64,000 bases of DNA from JASLQO01 sp002327525. Lineage in GTDB: Bacteria; Pseudomonadota; Gammaproteobacteria; Pseudomonadales; Azotimanducaceae. The position numbers were made by a program, and so were the translations under genes. The DNA is taken from assembly GCA_030744435.1 (NCBI GenBank), contig JASLQO010000016.1, positions 31,774 to 95,773 of the forward strand, read 5' to 3'. The notes beneath the pieces are model-generated. The model had not been told where the DNA came from and searched no databases. It saw only the letters and a program-made list of their open reading frames with translations. Shown piece after piece: positions 51,419 to 61,659 of the stretch (the first letter of the stretch is position 1; every line of letters starts with the position of its first letter).

Positions 51419-52399
51419 ATGCGATCGATGATCGTTCAGGATCTCGATCTCGGCGGCCGCCAACCTGTTTCGCACGAATTCCGGCGCGGCTGTATCAACG
51501 TCGTGCTCGGGCGAAACCGCTCCGGTAAGACGCGCCTGGCGAGGGTGCTCTCGGGCCTCGAAACCAGTGCGCCGGGTACGGTTGTTTGCAGTGACGGCGA
51601 CGTGAGTGGCGCGGATGCCCGTGAGCGCAGGGTTGCTCTCGTCTATCAGGCATTCGTCAACTATCCCAACCTCACCGTTGCCGAGAACATCGCATCGCCG
51701 ATGCGCGCGCAGGGCCTGTCGAATAGCGAGCGCGAACAGAGAGTACAAGATCTGAGTGCCAGGTTGCGTATCGCCGATCTCCTTCAACGCTTTCCCCACG
51801 AGCTCTCGGGTGGCCAGCAACAACGCGTCGCCATTGCGCGCGCACTGGCGCAGGATGCCGGTGTGCTGGTGATGGACGAACCCCTGGTCAACCTCGACTA
51901 CAAGCTGAGGGAAGAGCTGGAGATGGAATTGCGTGCGTTGCTCGCTGATACCGACCTGACCGTGATCTACAACACGTCGGATCCGCGGGATGCGTTCAAG
52001 CTGGGTGATGAGGTGGTGCTGATGGCCGAACACGAGATCATACAGAGCGGCACGCCGTTAGAGGTGTATCGAAATCCGCATAGCCTGACCGCCGCCTCGC
52101 TGATGAGCGATCCGGGTGTGAATGTCTGGTCGGAAGAACAATCGTTGCGGGCAGTGCGACCCGAGCACCTGACGCTAGACAGTGAGCGTATCGGCGACAT
52201 TCGCTTCGAGGTGGTACTGACGGGGCTCGAGACCAACGGTAGCGAGACGTTCGTGCACTGCTCCTATCAAGACAACGAATGGGTCGCACGCCTGGGCGGC
52301 ATGCGGCATTTCGAAATGGACAGCACGCTGGCCCTGGCTGCTGCCAGTGGTGATGTTCTCCAGTTCGCCCGCATGGATGCGGCGCGGGAGCACGCATAG
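51419..52399 (+). CDS. glpS: Glycerol ABC transporter ATPase GlpS-like
   Basis: The ATPase has Walker A GRNRSGKT, signature ELSGGQQQRVAIARAL, Walker B VLVMDEPLVNLD and a C-terminal regulatory OB-like domain of the sugar/glycerol-3-phosphate importer class. The H-loop position reads IYNTSDPRDAF rather than the usual VTHD, so the switch His is missing here. It is the first of six genes laid out as glpSTPQUV, the glycerol uptake system described in Rhizobium. ATG 51419 or 51428 are both possible starts. Confidence 0.85.
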   Translation: MRSMIVQDLDLGGRQPVSHEFRRGCINVVLGRNRSGKTRLARVLSGLETSAPGTVVCSDGDVSGADARERRVALVYQAFVNYPNLTVAENIASPMRAQGLSNSEREQRVQDLSARLRIADLLQRFPHELSGGQQQRVAIARALAQDAGVLVMDEPLVNLDYKLREELEMELRALLADTDLTVIYNTSDPRDAFKLGDEVVLMAEHEIIQSGTPLEVYRNPHSLTAASLMSDPGVNVWSEEQSLRAVRPEHLTLDSERIGDIRFEVVLTGLETNGSETFVHCSYQDNEWVARLGGMRHFEMDSTLALAAASGDVLQFARMDAAREHA

Positions 52400-53499
52400 T
52401 GGCATCCATACAGGCGCGCGACCTGCGCTATACCTACAGGGGCGCAACCGCACCCAGCGTCTCCGGTGCCGACCTCGACATCGAGGATGGCGAGGCGCAT
52501 GCGTTGCTCGGTGCATCGGGCGCAGGCAAGACCACGCTGCTCAACTTGCTGGCGGGCCTGTTTTTTCCGGATTCGGGTCAGCTGAAACTGAACGGCGAGG
52601 ACGTCTCCGAGCGCTCCGGGAGAGAGCGCAACATTGCGCAAGTTTTCCAGTTTCCGGTGCTCTACCCGGCGATGAACGTGCGCGAGAATCTCGCCTTTCC
52701 GCTGCGGGCGCGCGGCTGGCGAAAGGCAAACGCGCTGGCGCGTGTGAAGGAAGTGGCCACGCTGCTAGATGTCACGGCCCTGCTTCATCAGCGGGTACAG
52801 CGGCTGTCATTGTTTGAAAAACAACTGGTCGCCATCGGTCGCGCGCTGGTCAGGCCGGACGTCTCCGTGGTGTTGTTGGACGAACCGCTGACGGCGGTGG
52901 AACCCAGTATCAAGTGGCGATTACGCGCGGCTCTCAAGACCGTGCAGCGGGAGCTGGGACTGACCATGGTGTATGTGACACACGATCAGGTGGAGGCACT
53001 CACTTTTGCAGACCGCATCTCGATGCTCATGGACGGGCGCATCCTTCAGACAGGATCACCGCAACGGCTCTACGAGCAGCCACACACAGCGGTTGTCGCC
53101 ACCTTCATCGGCTCGCCCGGCATGAACCTGGTGTCGGCACAAGTGCGGGATCAGTGGTTTGTGGTCGCAGGTCAGCTTCTCGCACCGGCGCCCGGCGTGT
53201 CAGATGGGGTGTGTCAGATCGGATTCCGCCCCGAGTGGGCGCATGTCCGGGTTGACCGTGAATCCGATGAACAATTCGCTTTGCCGGTGAACCTGACCGG
53301 TTGGCGTGCCATGGGTGCGGTTGGCAATCGTACCGATGCCCTGCTCACGCTGGATCATGGTGGAGAGACTCTGTTCGTGCACCAGAGCGGGGACGAACCG
53401 CCGCCGCCGCAATGTCGCTTGTACATCGACACTGCCCGAATGGTGGCCTATCGAAACGGGGTGCTCCTCGCGCGCCCGACTGGCAACGATGCAGCGTAG
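52399..53499 (+). CDS. glpT: Glycerol ABC transporter ATPase GlpT-like
   Basis: The 366-residue second ATPase has Walker A GASGAGKTT, Walker B VVLLDEPLTAVEP and the H-loop VYVTHDQVEA, followed by a TOBE-like domain. Its signature sequence is degenerate (QRLSLFEKQLVAIGRALV instead of LSGGQ). With GlpS lacking the switch His and this partner lacking a normal signature, the pair should form one competent and one weakened ATP site. GTG 52399 overlaps the glpS stop by one base. Confidence 0.87.
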   Translation: MASIQARDLRYTYRGATAPSVSGADLDIEDGEAHALLGASGAGKTTLLNLLAGLFFPDSGQLKLNGEDVSERSGRERNIAQVFQFPVLYPAMNVRENLAFPLRARGWRKANALARVKEVATLLDVTALLHQRVQRLSLFEKQLVAIGRALVRPDVSVVLLDEPLTAVEPSIKWRLRAALKTVQRELGLTMVYVTHDQVEALTFADRISMLMDGRILQTGSPQRLYEQPHTAVVATFIGSPGMNLVSAQVRDQWFVVAGQLLAPAPGVSDGVCQIGFRPEWAHVRVDRESDEQFALPVNLTGWRAMGAVGNRTDALLTLDHGGETLFVHQSGDEPPPPQCRLYIDTARMVAYRNGVLLARPTGNDAA

Positions 53500-54347
53500 A
53501 GCGGACAACCGCGCCTGGTTCGCGGTCGCACCCGTTGTGGTGGTGGTGGCATTTACGGCGATCGTGCCCTTGATGACCGTCGTGAACTACTCTGTGCAGG
53601 ATATCTTCGATGTCGACACGAGGCTGTTCATCGGTTTCGACTTCTACCGGGAGACGTTGCGCGATCCACGCTTTGCACAGGCGCTACTGCGTCAGCTCGC
53701 TTTTAGCGCCCTGGTGCTCGCGATTGAAATACCGCTGGGTATCTGGATCGCGCGTGCATTGGTGCGTAATCAGGGGAAGAGCGCCACGGGCTTTCTCATC
53801 CTACTCAGCGTTCCGCTGCTAGTGCCCTGGAATGTGGTCGGGACGATCTGGCAGATCTACGCGCGGCCGGACATCGGTCTGCTCGGCGCGGCGGTTACCG
53901 CGCTCGGCATCCCGTACAACTATGCGAGCAATGTCCTCAGCGCATGGGTGACCCTGCTCGCCATGGACGTGTGGCATTGGACGTCGTTGGTGGCGCTGCT
54001 GAGTTTTGCGGGTCTGTCAGCCATATCGCCGGCATACTACCAGGCCGCCACACTTGACGGTGCGAACGCGTGGCAGACCTTCAGGCACGTGGAACTGCCA
54101 CATTTGAAAGCGGTGCTCACCATTGCAGTCCTGCTGCGTCTCATGGATAGCCTGATGATCTATACCGAACCGTTTGTCCTGACGGGTGGCGGGCCTGGGA
54201 ATAGCACCACGTTCCTGAGCCAGTACCTCACCACAATGGCGGTCGGTCAGTTCGACCTGGGTCCGGCGGCGGCATTTTCGGTACTCTACTTCCTGATGAT
54301 TCTGCTGTTGTGCTGGCTGTTTTACACGAGCGTGATGCGGGGTGGCG

Positions 54348-54358
<11 letters not shown>
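53489..54358 (+). CDS. glpP: Glycerol ABC transporter permease GlpP-like
   Basis: The 289-residue permease has six hydrophobic helices, with the EAA coupling loop YYQAATLDGANAWQTFRHVELP near residue 205. It belongs to the MalF-type family. Its start lies inside the 3' end of glpT (11-nt overlap) and its end overlaps glpQ, so translation is coupled. Confidence 0.88.
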
Positions 54359-55154
<796 letters not shown>

Positions 55155-55427
55155 ATGGGATGGATGGCCTGGACGGGTCCTACCGCCGCTTTTTTTGCCG
55201 CCATCGCGGTGGGGCTTGCGATTATGACCGCTTCCGAGTTGCGCTGGCCGACCACCGTACGTAAGGGGTTCCTGCCCATACCGACCACTCGTGGTGACCG
55301 CTTTTTCGTTGCGTTGCTGACCAGCGCCTGGGTGCACATCGGCTGGCTGGCGGCCACCGAGGCCCCCGTGATCATTGCCAGCGGACTTTCGATATTGCTT
55401 GGCGTGCTCATCCTGCTGAAAGCATGA
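55155..55427 (+). CDS. glpU: GlpU-like small membrane protein (DUF2160)
   Basis: The 90-residue protein has three hydrophobic helices, and its sequence MGWMAWTGPTAAFFAAIAV with KGFLPIPTTRGDRFF is typical of DUF2160. In Rhizobium this family is GlpU, a membrane component of the glycerol importer encoded between the permeases and the binding protein, exactly as here. Its precise role is unknown. Confidence 0.88.
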   Translation: MGWMAWTGPTAAFFAAIAVGLAIMTASELRWPTTVRKGFLPIPTTRGDRFFVALLTSAWVHIGWLAATEAPVIIASGLSILLGVLILLKA

Positions 55428-55529
55428 ACGGTCGCCTTTGTCTGGAGGAAGATTTAGCCTTTGGTTGCGGACGAGGTTCTTGCAAATGACGGTCTCGTAA
55501 TTGACGGTGCAATGAGGATGAGGTGGCGC

Positions 55530-57299
55530 ATGTCGTCGAAGTGGATCTGGTTGGGATTGGTGATTGCCGTTACCGGGTGTGGTAGCAGCGAGCCGGGCGG
55601 CGACGCGGCTGATCGTACGTCTGCTCAGGTGGAGAGTGATGTCGACTACGCGGCCAATGCCGAGCGCTGGGTCGACGCCGAGTTTCAGCCGTCCACGCTC
55701 AGACGCGCTGCTCAGCTTGGGGAGATGGAGTGGTTCACTCAGGCATCCGCACCCTATCGGGGCATGGCGATCAGCGTGGTGTCGGAGGCGCTGACGACAC
55801 ACGAGTATGAGGCCAGGATCCTGACGAGGGCATTCGAGGAGATCACGGGCATCCGGGTTACGCACGATCTCATCCAGGAAGGGGATGTCATCGAAAAGCT
55901 GCAGACTCAAATGCAGTCGGGGCAGAACGTCTACGATGCCTATGTCAACGATTCGGATCTCATTGGCACGCACTTCCGCTACGGCTATGTGGTTCCGTTG
56001 AGCGACTTCATGATCGGAGAGGGGGCGGATGTCACCTCTCCGACACTGGATTTGCCGGACTTCATCGGGCGCAGCTTCACCACTGGCCCCGACGGCAAGC
56101 TGTATCAGCTCCCCGATCAGCAGTTCGCCAATCTGTACTGGTTCCGCTACGACTGGTTCCAACGAGAGGATCTGCGTGCGCGTTTTCGCCAGTCCTATGG
56201 CTACGAGCTGGGCGTACCCATCAATTGGTCCGCGTACGAGGACATTGCCGAATTCTTCAGTGACCACGTAGGAGAGATTGACGGTGTGCGGGTGTACGGT
56301 CACATGGATTACGGCAAGAAGGACCCCTCGCTGGGCTGGCGTTTCACTGACGCCTGGTTGTCGATGGCCGGTGCCGGTGACGCCGGTATTCCCAACGGCA
56401 TGCCGGTTGATGAGTGGGGCATGCGTGTGGAGGGCTGCCGCCCGGTCGGCTCGTCGGTGAGCCGCGGTGGTGCCGTGAACGGACCAGCGGCCGTGTATGC
56501 GCTGGGGCGCTACATGGACTGGCTAAAGCGTTTCGCGCCGCCGCAGGCGCAGGGCATGACATTTTCGGAAGCCGGCCCGGTGCCGGCTCAGGGACACATC
56601 GCGCAGCAGATCTTCTGGTACACCACGTTTACCGCCGACATGATCGAACCGGGGCTCGCTGTTGTGGACGAGCAGGGTCTACCGAAATGGCGGATGGCGC
56701 CCTCGCCGCACGGGCCCTATTGGAGTGAGGGGATGAAACTCGGTTACCAGGACGCCGGTTCATGGACGTTTCTGAAGAGCACGCCGCTGGAACGCCGCAA
56801 AGCCGGCTGGCTCTATGCACAGTTCGTGGTCTCGAAGACCGTTTCGCTCAAGAAGACGCTGGTCGGCCTCACACCCATCCGCGACTCCGATCTGCGCGCT
56901 GACGCCATGGCCGAGATCGCGCCTCGTCTAGGTGGATTGGTTGAGTTCTACACGAGCCCCGCCCGTACGGCATGGACACCAACCGGTACAAACGTGCCGG
57001 ACTATCCGAAACTGGCACAGTTGTGGTGGCCGAACGTGGCTAACGCGGTGAATGGAGACGTAACACCGCAAGAGGCGATGGATACCCTGGCAAGGCAGCA
57101 AGACGAAGTGCTGGCGAGACTCGAGCGCATCGGCATACAGGGAGAGTGCGGGCCGGCACTCAACGCCGAGGAAGATCCGCAGAACTGGCTGGCAAGACCT
57201 GGGGCGCCGAAACCGGCGTTGGCCAACGAAAAACCGCAGGGTCGGACGGTGCCCTATGACGACCTGATTGCCGCGTGGCGCGAAGGCCGGGTGCGCTGA
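55530..57299 (+). CDS. glpV: Glycerol ABC transporter substrate-binding lipoprotein GlpV-like
   Basis: The binding protein (about 589 residues, including signal) has a short signal ending in lipobox IAVTGCGSS, so it should be lipid-anchored. The mature part is a two-lobe solute-binding fold with many aromatic residues (FANLYWFRYDWFQ, HIAQQIFWYTTFTADMIEPG, YWSEGMKLGYQDAGSWTF). Gene order and length fit GlpV. ATG 55530 has GAGGTGG upstream; earlier ATGs at 55512 and 55518 are possible. No glpK or glpD is adjacent, so the substrate assignment rests on synteny. Confidence 0.86.
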   Translation: MSSKWIWLGLVIAVTGCGSSEPGGDAADRTSAQVESDVDYAANAERWVDAEFQPSTLRRAAQLGEMEWFTQASAPYRGMAISVVSEALTTHEYEARILTRAFEEITGIRVTHDLIQEGDVIEKLQTQMQSGQNVYDAYVNDSDLIGTHFRYGYVVPLSDFMIGEGADVTSPTLDLPDFIGRSFTTGPDGKLYQLPDQQFANLYWFRYDWFQREDLRARFRQSYGYELGVPINWSAYEDIAEFFSDHVGEIDGVRVYGHMDYGKKDPSLGWRFTDAWLSMAGAGDAGIPNGMPVDEWGMRVEGCRPVGSSVSRGGAVNGPAAVYALGRYMDWLKRFAPPQAQGMTFSEAGPVPAQGHIAQQIFWYTTFTADMIEPGLAVVDEQGLPKWRMAPSPHGPYWSEGMKLGYQDAGSWTFLKSTPLERRKAGWLYAQFVVSKTVSLKKTLVGLTPIRDSDLRADAMAEIAPRLGGLVEFYTSPARTAWTPTGTNVPDYPKLAQLWWPNVANAVNGDVTPQEAMDTLARQQDEVLARLERIGIQGECGPALNAEEDPQNWLARPGAPKPALANEKPQGRTVPYDDLIAAWREGRVR

Positions 57300-57520
57300 T
57301 GAGCAGGGAGATTGGCGCGCGTGTCGATGAGCTCGAAGCACGCACGGCCTTTCAGGAGGACCTGATAGGAAAGCTCGACGAAGCCCTCATCGCACAGCAG
57401 GCGCGCATCGATCAACTCGAAAAGGCTCTGGAAATGCTATTGGCGAGCCTGTCAGATGGCAGCACAGGGCCAGAGAGCGTGACCAGCGATCCCGCGGCGG
57501 ACATCCCACCTCACTACTGA
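57299..57520 (+). CDS. slyX: SlyX-family protein
   Basis: The 73-residue protein is almost all coiled coil (ARVDELEARTAFQEDLIGKL, ALIAQQARIDQLEKALEML) and ends in PPHY, the characteristic SlyX tail. Its function is unknown. It starts at an ATG overlapping the glpV stop (TGATG), so it is co-translated with the glycerol operon, and its end overlaps the convergent universal stress gene. Confidence 0.9.
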   Translation: MSREIGARVDELEARTAFQEDLIGKLDEALIAQQARIDQLEKALEMLLASLSDGSTGPESVTSDPAADIPPHY

Positions 57521-58401
57521 GGGTGCACTGCCAGCACATCGCAGGGTGCGCGCGCCAGCACCCGTTCGGCTGAATTGCCGAGCCCAACCAGCTGACGCGC
57601 ATGATGCGCGGCGGTACCGACGACCAGCAGGTCTGCCTTGATCTTGTGCGCGGTGCCCGCAACGCCATGCCCGACCCGTCCGGTGGGTAGATGGATACGG
57701 GTTTTGGGAACCGCATACGGGCTCAGCAGTTCGTCGAGTCTGGCACGGCTCTTCTCGATGGCTTTCTTGCGTATGGCGTCCGGGTCGATGGCATCCAGAT
57801 CTTTCAGGATCTGTGACACCTCGATGACGTAAACGCAGTGCATCTTCGTGCCCGTGGCCGCGGCATAGGAGTGCGCGGCGTCTAGCACTACGCGGTTCAG
57901 TTTGTCATGCAGGCGATCCTTGCTGCGCAGGTCGATGGCGGCGAGCACGTTGCCGGACGGCCGGCGGCGGCGCGTGGAAGTCAGCAGCAGGGGGACGTTA
58001 GCCTCGCGTAGCAGTTGCCAGTCGAGCAGTGTGGGCAACAGAGACTTGGAATACTCGACCGATTTGATGATGAGATCGTGCTGGCTCTCCTCGATTCGGC
58101 GTAGCGTCCATTCGGCGATGTTGTTTGTCCACACCGTACGGTAAGTGATGTCCGTACCCGAGCCCCCGGTGCTCGCCAGCATCTCTCGTTGCCAGGCTTT
58201 GCGTTCGGCGATGATCCCGCGCTTGACGGCGCGCCGCTCCCGCGCGTCGGTGAGTTCGCGGAGTTCGTCCATGGACTCCCAACAAAAAGACACCAGCTCC
58301 AGCGCAGCACCGGTGACCTTCTGCATGGCAAGGGCGCGCTTGAGTGCCGTCTGCTTGCGGGTGGGTTTGTCCATGATGGTAACAATGGAATGTACTTTCA
58401 C
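57514..58401 (-). CDS. Tandem universal stress protein (UspE-like)
   Basis: The 295-residue protein carries two Usp domains, at about residues 1-145 and 150-295. The second has the ATP-binding signature as VVGTAAHHARQLVGLGNSAERVLARAPCDVLAV (G-2x-G-9x-G pattern, slightly altered). The first is degenerate. UspE-type proteins help survival of stress and starvation. It lies upstream of, and co-directional with... only itself: the next minus-strand gene upstream is the M20 peptidase, 12 nt away, so the two are probably co-transcribed. Confidence 0.87.
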   Translation of the reverse strand: MKVHSIVTIMDKPTRKQTALKRALAMQKVTGAALELVSFCWESMDELRELTDARERRAVKRGIIAERKAWQREMLASTGGSGTDITYRTVWTNNIAEWTLRRIEESQHDLIIKSVEYSKSLLPTLLDWQLLREANVPLLLTSTRRRRPSGNVLAAIDLRSKDRLHDKLNRVVLDAAHSYAAATGTKMHCVYVIEVSQILKDLDAIDPDAIRKKAIEKSRARLDELLSPYAVPKTRIHLPTGRVGHGVAGTAHKIKADLLVVGTAAHHARQLVGLGNSAERVLARAPCDVLAVHPQ

Positions 58402-58413
58402 GTGTTTCTCCGT

Positions 58414-59808
58414 TCATCGCCTGGTTGTAAAACGCTTGAGCAGTTCTATCTGAAAGGCGACGCCCTCCTTGAGTGCATCCACCGGGATACGTTCGTTATT
58501 GCCGTGTACGCCCCGCGCTTCCGATCCGTTCACAACGACGGGACTGAATCCATAGCTCGTGATACCGAGGTCACGAAAGAAATGACTGTCCGTAAAACCT
58601 GTGCTCACCCCGGGCACCACGCGTGAACCGGCGTGGCGCTTGGCGGCGAGTTCTGCGATTAATTGAAACAAGGGCGTCTCGGAGGGGCTTACGGCAGGCG
58701 TGAAGGCCATCAGCCGCTCCAGGTCGATGTCAGTGTCGGCGGTAATGGTCAGGAGCTCGGCTTCGAACGCCTCCACTTCCTGGTCTGGTAGCAGCCGACA
58801 ATCGAGTTCCAGCGTAGCTTCGGCAGGCACAACATTGATCTTGTCGCTTCCCGAAAGGCGCGTGATGGAACAGGTATTGCGCAGCAGTGCATGATGGCGC
58901 GGATTGGTGAGTTGTAGATAGCTCATGAATTCCGTGTCTCCCAGCGCACCGGCGATATTGCCGTACTGCGCGCCGAGTTTGTCATCCTGATAGGGTGCCA
59001 GCCCTTCGAACATCTGGGCTACGGCAGGGATGGCGCGAGCCTCGAATTGGGTCTCGGCGATACGGTTGCCCGCTCTGAGCAGCCGCGTTACCGCCGTTGC
59101 GATTTGCGGCGCGGAACCGTGACCCGGGTTACCGCGAGCCGTGAGTCTGATCCAGAGCGGCACCTTCTGCGTGACCTCCACGGTGAACACGACCTCGTCG
59201 CCGTACAAACCGCCGCCCCCGCCTTCGTTGAGCAGGTAACCCACACCTTCGAACAGTTCCGGACGCTGTTTGGCCAACCAGCCGGCGCCGAAGTAGCCGC
59301 CCGCCTCCTCGTCGGCCGTGGCCATGAAGATAACGTCCCGGTTGAGCCGCTTACCCGATGCGTGAAGCGCTAGAAAAGCCTGCAACTGCACGATGCCGAG
59401 CCCTTTCATGTCCAGCGCGCCGCGACCCCACACGTAACCGTCCCGGATAGCACCCGATAGAGGCTCTGTACTCCAGAAACGCGCATCCGCGGGCACGACG
59501 TCGATGTGATTGAGCAACACGAGTGCCGGTTTGTCGCCTCCTTCGAGTCGCGCCCAGATATTGCCCCGCCCGGGTGCGGATTCGGCGATCTCGTAGTCGA
59601 TGTCGTGTGCATCGAATATTCGGGCGATGAAGCGCGCTCCGTCGATCTCGTTGCCGGGTGGGTTGATGGTGTTGATACGCAGATATTCGCTCAACACCTG
59701 AGGTGCAGCGTCTACCCATGGGTTGGCTGCGGCCGTTGCGGAAAGTGAAGCGAGCAGGACGCACAAAATCGCGGGCTGCAGCTGGAGCAGGTATGTGTTC
59801 AGTCTCAC
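58414..59808 (-). CDS. M20-family metallopeptidase, secreted
   Basis: The 464-residue protein has a signal peptide (LNTYLLQLQPAILCVLLASLSATAAA) and the M20 di-zinc core. Metal ligands are in LLNHIDVVPAD and GALDMKG, the catalytic Glu pair in MATADEEAGG, and a late His near GFTDSHFF. The dimerisation domain lies between about residues 215 and 340. It probably cleaves small peptides or N-acyl amino acids in the periplasm. The GTG start at 59808 has AAGGG seven bases upstream; the open frame before it is not signal-like. Confidence 0.9.
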   Translation of the reverse strand: MRLNTYLLQLQPAILCVLLASLSATAAANPWVDAAPQVLSEYLRINTINPPGNEIDGARFIARIFDAHDIDYEIAESAPGRGNIWARLEGGDKPALVLLNHIDVVPADARFWSTEPLSGAIRDGYVWGRGALDMKGLGIVQLQAFLALHASGKRLNRDVIFMATADEEAGGYFGAGWLAKQRPELFEGVGYLLNEGGGGGLYGDEVVFTVEVTQKVPLWIRLTARGNPGHGSAPQIATAVTRLLRAGNRIAETQFEARAIPAVAQMFEGLAPYQDDKLGAQYGNIAGALGDTEFMSYLQLTNPRHHALLRNTCSITRLSGSDKINVVPAEATLELDCRLLPDQEVEAFEAELLTITADTDIDLERLMAFTPAVSPSETPLFQLIAELAAKRHAGSRVVPGVSTGFTDSHFFRDLGITSYGFSPVVVNGSEARGVHGNNERIPVDALKEGVAFQIELLKRFTTRR

Positions 59809-59949
59809 TCGAAGGCCCTTCCACGCTCGAGTATTGAGCGTGGCGGAACTACGAGGTGGTTGCAATGCGGGGATACCTCGAGGAGCGCTTGAACTATTCG
59901 CACGTGCAATGACCCAATGCGCGGGAGAATCCCGTGTCGGGGAGGAGAT

Positions 59950-60618
59950 ATGAAAGGTTGCGGTGTTTCGCTGTCGGCCTTCGTACGCAAGGTATTGCTC
60001 GCGCTCGAGCACAAGGGCATCGAGTACGAGCAGGAGCCGGCTTTTCCGGGTGATACGTCAGAAGCCTTTTCTGCCATCTCGCCGCTCAACAAGATCCCGG
60101 TGCTGGAGGACGATGGATTCACGATTCCTGATTCGAGCATCATCCTGCGCTATATCGATGCACGATTTCCGGACAAGCCTTTGTGCCCAGAGGATGCCAG
60201 GGCGCAGGCGAGAGTGTGCTGGCCGGAAGAGTTTGCCGACACGGCACTCATGGATGCGCGTGCTGGGTTGTTCCGTGAGCGGTTTCCCGCTCAGGCCATT
60301 TTCAATCGGGAAACCGATCAGGTGCTAGTGGATTCGATTCTCTCCGAGGCGATGCCGAAAGCGCCCGGCTATCTCGAAACCGCAGCGAGCGATGGTGCGC
60401 GCTACAGCGAATCCACGATGTTTCTGAGCGCTTCGCAGTTCTGTACGCGCTCGTCGATATTCTGGCCGAGAAAGCCGACATTGAGTGCGTTGACCCCCGC
60501 CTCGCGCATGATCTGTAGCCGGTCGCGCACGAAACCCGGCTCTCCGATGAGGCTGTTGCGCGCGAGATACTCATCCGGAATGGCCGCCTCCGCCGCCTTT
60601 TTGTCACCTGAGAGGTAG
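59950..60618 (+). pseudogene. Glutathione S-transferase, C-terminally truncated
   Basis: Residues 1-80 form the thioredoxin-like GST N terminus (SLSAFVRKVLLALEHKGIEYE, SPLNKIPVLEDDGFTIPDSSIILRYID). The helical C-terminal domain begins (ARVCWPEEFADTALMDARAG) but family-like sequence stops near 60400 at about residue 150, where roughly 50 residues should still follow. Beyond that the frame runs antisense through the LLM gene to 60618 and is low-complexity (Ser/Arg-rich). The start ATG has a strong GGGGAGGAG. A deletion has probably brought the convergent LLM gene against it. Confidence 0.7.
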
Positions 60619-61448
60619 AGATCCTGGATGATTTTCGCCTCCGCGGCGTAACCCGAGCGTGAAAAGATGTCGTTGTAGAAATTCTTCGAACGCGCACCCA
60701 TGCCGCCTACGTAAAGGGCCATCTGGGGACGGCTGAGATTACGCAGATCTTCGAGCCCTGTTCCGACGGCCACTGCACCGCCCGCAAACACTTCGAGCGG
60801 CGCACGTTCCGGGTCGCGTAGCGTAGTGCCTTTAGAGAGCGCACTACCCCATACATCCTGTGCGGCTTCTGCGGTGTAAAAGGCCGGCAGCCAGGCGTCC
60901 GCGAGTTCTGCGGTCATGGCCACGCTCGACTGTCCGAGCGATGCGATGGCGATGGGAATGTCGTTACGAACGGGGTGGTTGATGAGCTTGAGCGGTTTGC
61001 CGAGTCCGGTTCCCTGGTTTTGTGGCAGAGGGATCTGGTAGTACTTACCCATATGCTGCACGCGTTCGCGCCGCCACACGGCACGGCAGATGTCGATGAT
61101 CTCGCGAAGGCGAGCGACGGGGGCGGTGTAGGCGATGCCGTGAAAGCCTTCAATGACCTGTGGTCCGGAAGCGCCCAGGCCGAGCATGCAGCGCCCGTCA
61201 GACAGATAGTCGATACCCGCGGCGGTCATGGCCAACAGCGTGGGTGTGCGGGAGTAGACGGGCAGGATGCCTGAGGCGATGGTCACGCGCTCCGTGTTGG
61301 CGGCGAGATAACCCATCGCGCTCGGTGCATCGAATGAATAAGCTTCGGGTACCCACACGACGTCAAGCCCGGCTTTCTCGAGGGCCTGTACCTCGGTAAC
61401 CGCTTCTTTGAAGCCGCCAGCGTAGTTGAGCAGCATCGATATGCGCAT
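60402..61448 (-). CDS. LLM-class (F420/FMN) flavin-dependent oxidoreductase
   Basis: The 348-residue TIM-barrel enzyme has the luciferase-like features EVQALEKAGLDVVWVPEAYSFDA, GYLAANTERVTIASGILP, RTPTLLAMTAAGIDYLSDGR and MLGLGASGPQVIEGFHG. This is the branch often annotated as F420-dependent, though FMN use is also possible. It is intact from ATG 61448. Its stop lies exactly where homology of the convergent GST ends. Confidence 0.9.
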   Translation of the reverse strand: MRISMLLNYAGGFKEAVTEVQALEKAGLDVVWVPEAYSFDAPSAMGYLAANTERVTIASGILPVYSRTPTLLAMTAAGIDYLSDGRCMLGLGASGPQVIEGFHGIAYTAPVARLREIIDICRAVWRRERVQHMGKYYQIPLPQNQGTGLGKPLKLINHPVRNDIPIAIASLGQSSVAMTAELADAWLPAFYTAEAAQDVWGSALSKGTTLRDPERAPLEVFAGGAVAVGTGLEDLRNLSRPQMALYVGGMGARSKNFYNDIFSRSGYAAEAKIIQDLYLSGDKKAAEAAIPDEYLARNSLIGEPGFVRDRLQIMREAGVNALNVGFLGQNIDERVQNCEALRNIVDSL

Positions 61449-61659
61449 AGTTTCGCCCGGTTGTATCGTAACCGTTTCACCCTGACTAAATACTCAGCCG
61501 ATGGCAAGTACGACCCAATCGCTCGAGCACCGCTCGCGCGAGAGCGTGGTAGAGTCCGCGTCCTTGCCGGTGACGGTCGGTGTGTAGTATTGAACAACAG
61601 AGAACATAGAGGAAGCCGGCATCATAGAGATTAGTGACTCAGACATCGACTTCACACCC

